A DNA stretch of 38,203 bases from positions 1 to 38,203 of the IMG/VR virus record IMGVR_UViG_3300023179_004386; one strand, 5' to 3'. This document shows, piece by piece, positions 36,903-38,203 of the stretch. Position 1 is the first letter of the stretch. Every line of letters starts with the position of its first letter. This stretch comes from a virus. The position numbers were made by a program, and so were the translations under genes. The notes beneath the pieces were generated by a model, which saw nothing but the letters and a program-made list of their open reading frames with translations, was not told the origin of the DNA and made no database searches.

Positions 36903-38203
36903 TAAGAGAAAAATAATTCAAGGTTTACTGTTTTTTCTACGTTCCACCCAATAGCATCAAGAATTGATTTGAGTGGTTCTAGAAATGCTTTTTCAAATTG
37001 TAATTCATAGTCAATAAATTTGTCAAGATTAAGTTCTTTAGGAAACTCTTGAATGAATGAGATAATATTCTCATGAATAGTATTCGGTTTTTTCAAGTAG
37101 ACAAACTTAATCTTTTCGCCATTCTGAATAAGTGAATATTTATTTGTTAGTTTTGCTTCCTTAACGTAATGATTAAAGAGAAGTGCTCCACGAACATGAA
37201 TAGGTGTTCCCTTGGTATAAATGGTTGAAGAAGATTGATACTTGTTAACATCAGACACAGAACGAGGAAATGAAATTTGTTCTGGTGAAAGTTTTTTGAA
37301 CTTAGCACGACACTCATCAATAAACTCAATCACCTGCTCTTCTGTTCCACTCATCATCAGTTTCAAACCATCCTTAATCATCTGGCGGCAAGGTGCTGGA
37401 GTAGAAGATTTAACAGCCTCAATACCCATCATCTTGAGTTTGGGTTCTGTATATGCTACTCCTTCACTATTCCAGACGTTCAGAATATAACGCTTCTTGG
37501 CAGTCCAGATTCCACGGTCGGCAATATTCTCCCGCTTCATCTGCATCTTCTGATCGTAAGCATTTACATAGTCTGCCAGTTCTTGGTAAGCACCTTCAAT
37601 ATACTTCTCAAGTTCCAACGAAGCGACCTTATCAAGGAACGAGACAATGCTTTCAGTAGTTTTCTCTCTTCCCTTGAATACAGCCTCAACCACAGGGCCC
37701 ATATTAAGATAAATGGAATCGGTATCAGAAGCAATAACATAATCTACATCCTCAGTCTTAAGAAGTTTATTGATATAGGCATTCATCTTGGTTTCAATCC
37801 AGCGAATAGAAACTTGCCCCGAAAGAGTGATTGCCTCGGCATTTTCTAATTTGTAATAACGGAAGTACTGATTGCCGATAGCACCATAAGCAGAGTTAAG
37901 AGAAATCTTCTTTGCCATTTGAATGTTATTGCATCTGGCAATTTCCTTTTCCAATGCTTTTGTCTTTTTCTTTTCATATTCCTGTTTTGCCACAATCATC
38001 TTCTTCTTAAAGATGACTCGCTCATTATACATCTTCTCCATCAACTCTGGAAGCATACCTTTTACTCTGCGGTAAAGTGCTCCATTTGCAGTCATAGTTA
38101 AGTTTACTTTTTTTAAAGGTTCTAAATTCAATTCTTGATTTAGAAGTTTATCTACATTAACTTTTGCAGAAAGTTCTCTTACCTGTTTAAGTGTTTCCAG
38201 TTC
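36902..38203 (-). CDS. DNA polymerase gp43, C-terminal part (5' end beyond window)
   Basis: The frame stays open to the window edge, giving 433 C-terminal residues of a family B polymerase. KKISLNSAYGAIGNQYFRYY is motif B (KxxxNSxYG), ASDTDSIYLNMGPVV is motif C with the catalytic Asp pair, and IWTAKKRYILNVWNSEGVAY holds the KKRY motif. The thumb follows, ending ...VNLELFFS, the position of the sliding-clamp peptide. It is the replicative polymerase of T4-like phages. The exonuclease and motif A regions are outside the window. Confidence 0.95.
   Translation of the reverse strand, partial: ELETLKQVRELSAKVNVDKLLNQELNLEPLKKVNLTMTANGALYRRVKGMLPELMEKMYNERVIFKKKMIVAKQEYEKKKTKALEKEIARCNNIQMAKKISLNSAYGAIGNQYFRYYKLENAEAITLSGQVSIRWIETKMNAYINKLLKTEDVDYVIASDTDSIYLNMGPVVEAVFKGREKTTESIVSFLDKVASLELEKYIEGAYQELADYVNAYDQKMQMKRENIADRGIWTAKKRYILNVWNSEGVAYTEPKLKMMGIEAVKSSTPAPCRQMIKDGLKLMMSGTEEQVIEFIDECRAKFKKLSPEQISFPRSVSDVNKYQSSSTIYTKGTPIHVRGALLFNHYVKEAKLTNKYSLIQNGEKIKFVYLKKPNTIHENIISFIQEFPKELNLDKFIDYELQFEKAFLEPLKSILDAIGWNVEKTVNLELFFS

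Noticed and set aside
1-38203. CRISPR array, insertion sequence or integrase/att pair
   Set aside because: No regularly spaced direct repeats, transposase or integrase genes were seen; the only mobile genes are HNH and GIY-YIG endonucleases.

Overview
The window is part of a large T4-like myovirus genome of the kind that infects marine picocyanobacteria (Synechococcus or Prochlorococcus). The basis is a replication and nucleotide set in T4-like cyanophage order (family B polymerase gp43, UvsX, DnaB-type helicase gp41, MazG, primase gp61, NrdA, NrdB), T4-type late promoters (TATAAATA), small proteins typical of cyanophages, AT-rich sequence with tightly overlapping genes, and every gene on the minus strand. 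All predicted coding genes and tRNAs read right to left. Family names come from recognising motifs by eye; no search was run.

Right end (about 33.4-38.2 kb): C-terminal part of DNA polymerase, a 55-residue protein, UvsX, an AspH-type oxygenase, helicase gp41 and MazG, mostly coupled by TAATG or ATGA overlaps. Next (26.3-33.4 kb) are late genes, each behind a TATAAATA-type promoter. They encode long low-complexity, probably virion-associated proteins (one with a nucleotidyltransferase domain), a virion structural protein, two small proteins missed by ordinary size cut-offs, a tRNA-Ala and an HNH endonuclease. At 20.6-25.7 kb are primase, NrdA (with a one-base frameshift near its start), NrdB, a strong terminator and a SegE-like GIY-YIG nuclease.

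Middle (15.3-20.6 kb): an accessory region with tRNAs for Lys, Arg, Gly, Ser and Pro plus a damaged Met-type tRNA. It also has three HNH endonucleases sitting directly against tRNA 5' ends, a Dps-like ferritin, an RlpA-like secreted protein, an orphan Phd-type antitoxin and several small proteins. Consensus sigma70 promoters (TTGACA, 17 bp, TATAAT-like) drive several of these. All four HNH genes in the window share one leader design: a late promoter abutting, or lying inside, an RNA hairpin that ends just before the start codon. In T4 this design delays homing endonuclease expression to late infection.

Left end (0.4-15.1 kb): one uninterrupted 18-gene glycan operon behind a terminator and promoter at about 15.15 kb. 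It encodes Gmd and Fcl (GDP-mannose to GDP-L-fucose), a sugar C-methyltransferase and other methyltransferases. It also encodes GT11 (alpha-1,2-fucosyltransferase type), GT6 (ABO blood-group enzyme type), GT25, two tandem GT4 enzymes and several putative transferases. Inside it is a coupled module of nucleotidyltransferase, cupin, RuBisCO-like protein (RLP) and glycerophosphodiesterase-like enzyme. The RLP keeps the carbamylated lysine and metal ligands but has lost several substrate-binding residues of true RuBisCO, so it probably does different chemistry on a sugar phosphate. The operon could build or remodel a fucosylated, possibly blood-group-like surface glycan. At the far left edge, under its own consensus promoter, begins a secreted protein with a cyanobacterial porin-type SLH domain.

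The most novel points are the RLP module, the GT11-GT6 pair with its own GDP-fucose supply, the host-like SLH protein, and the tRNA-associated HNH genes with their shared promoter-hairpin leaders.
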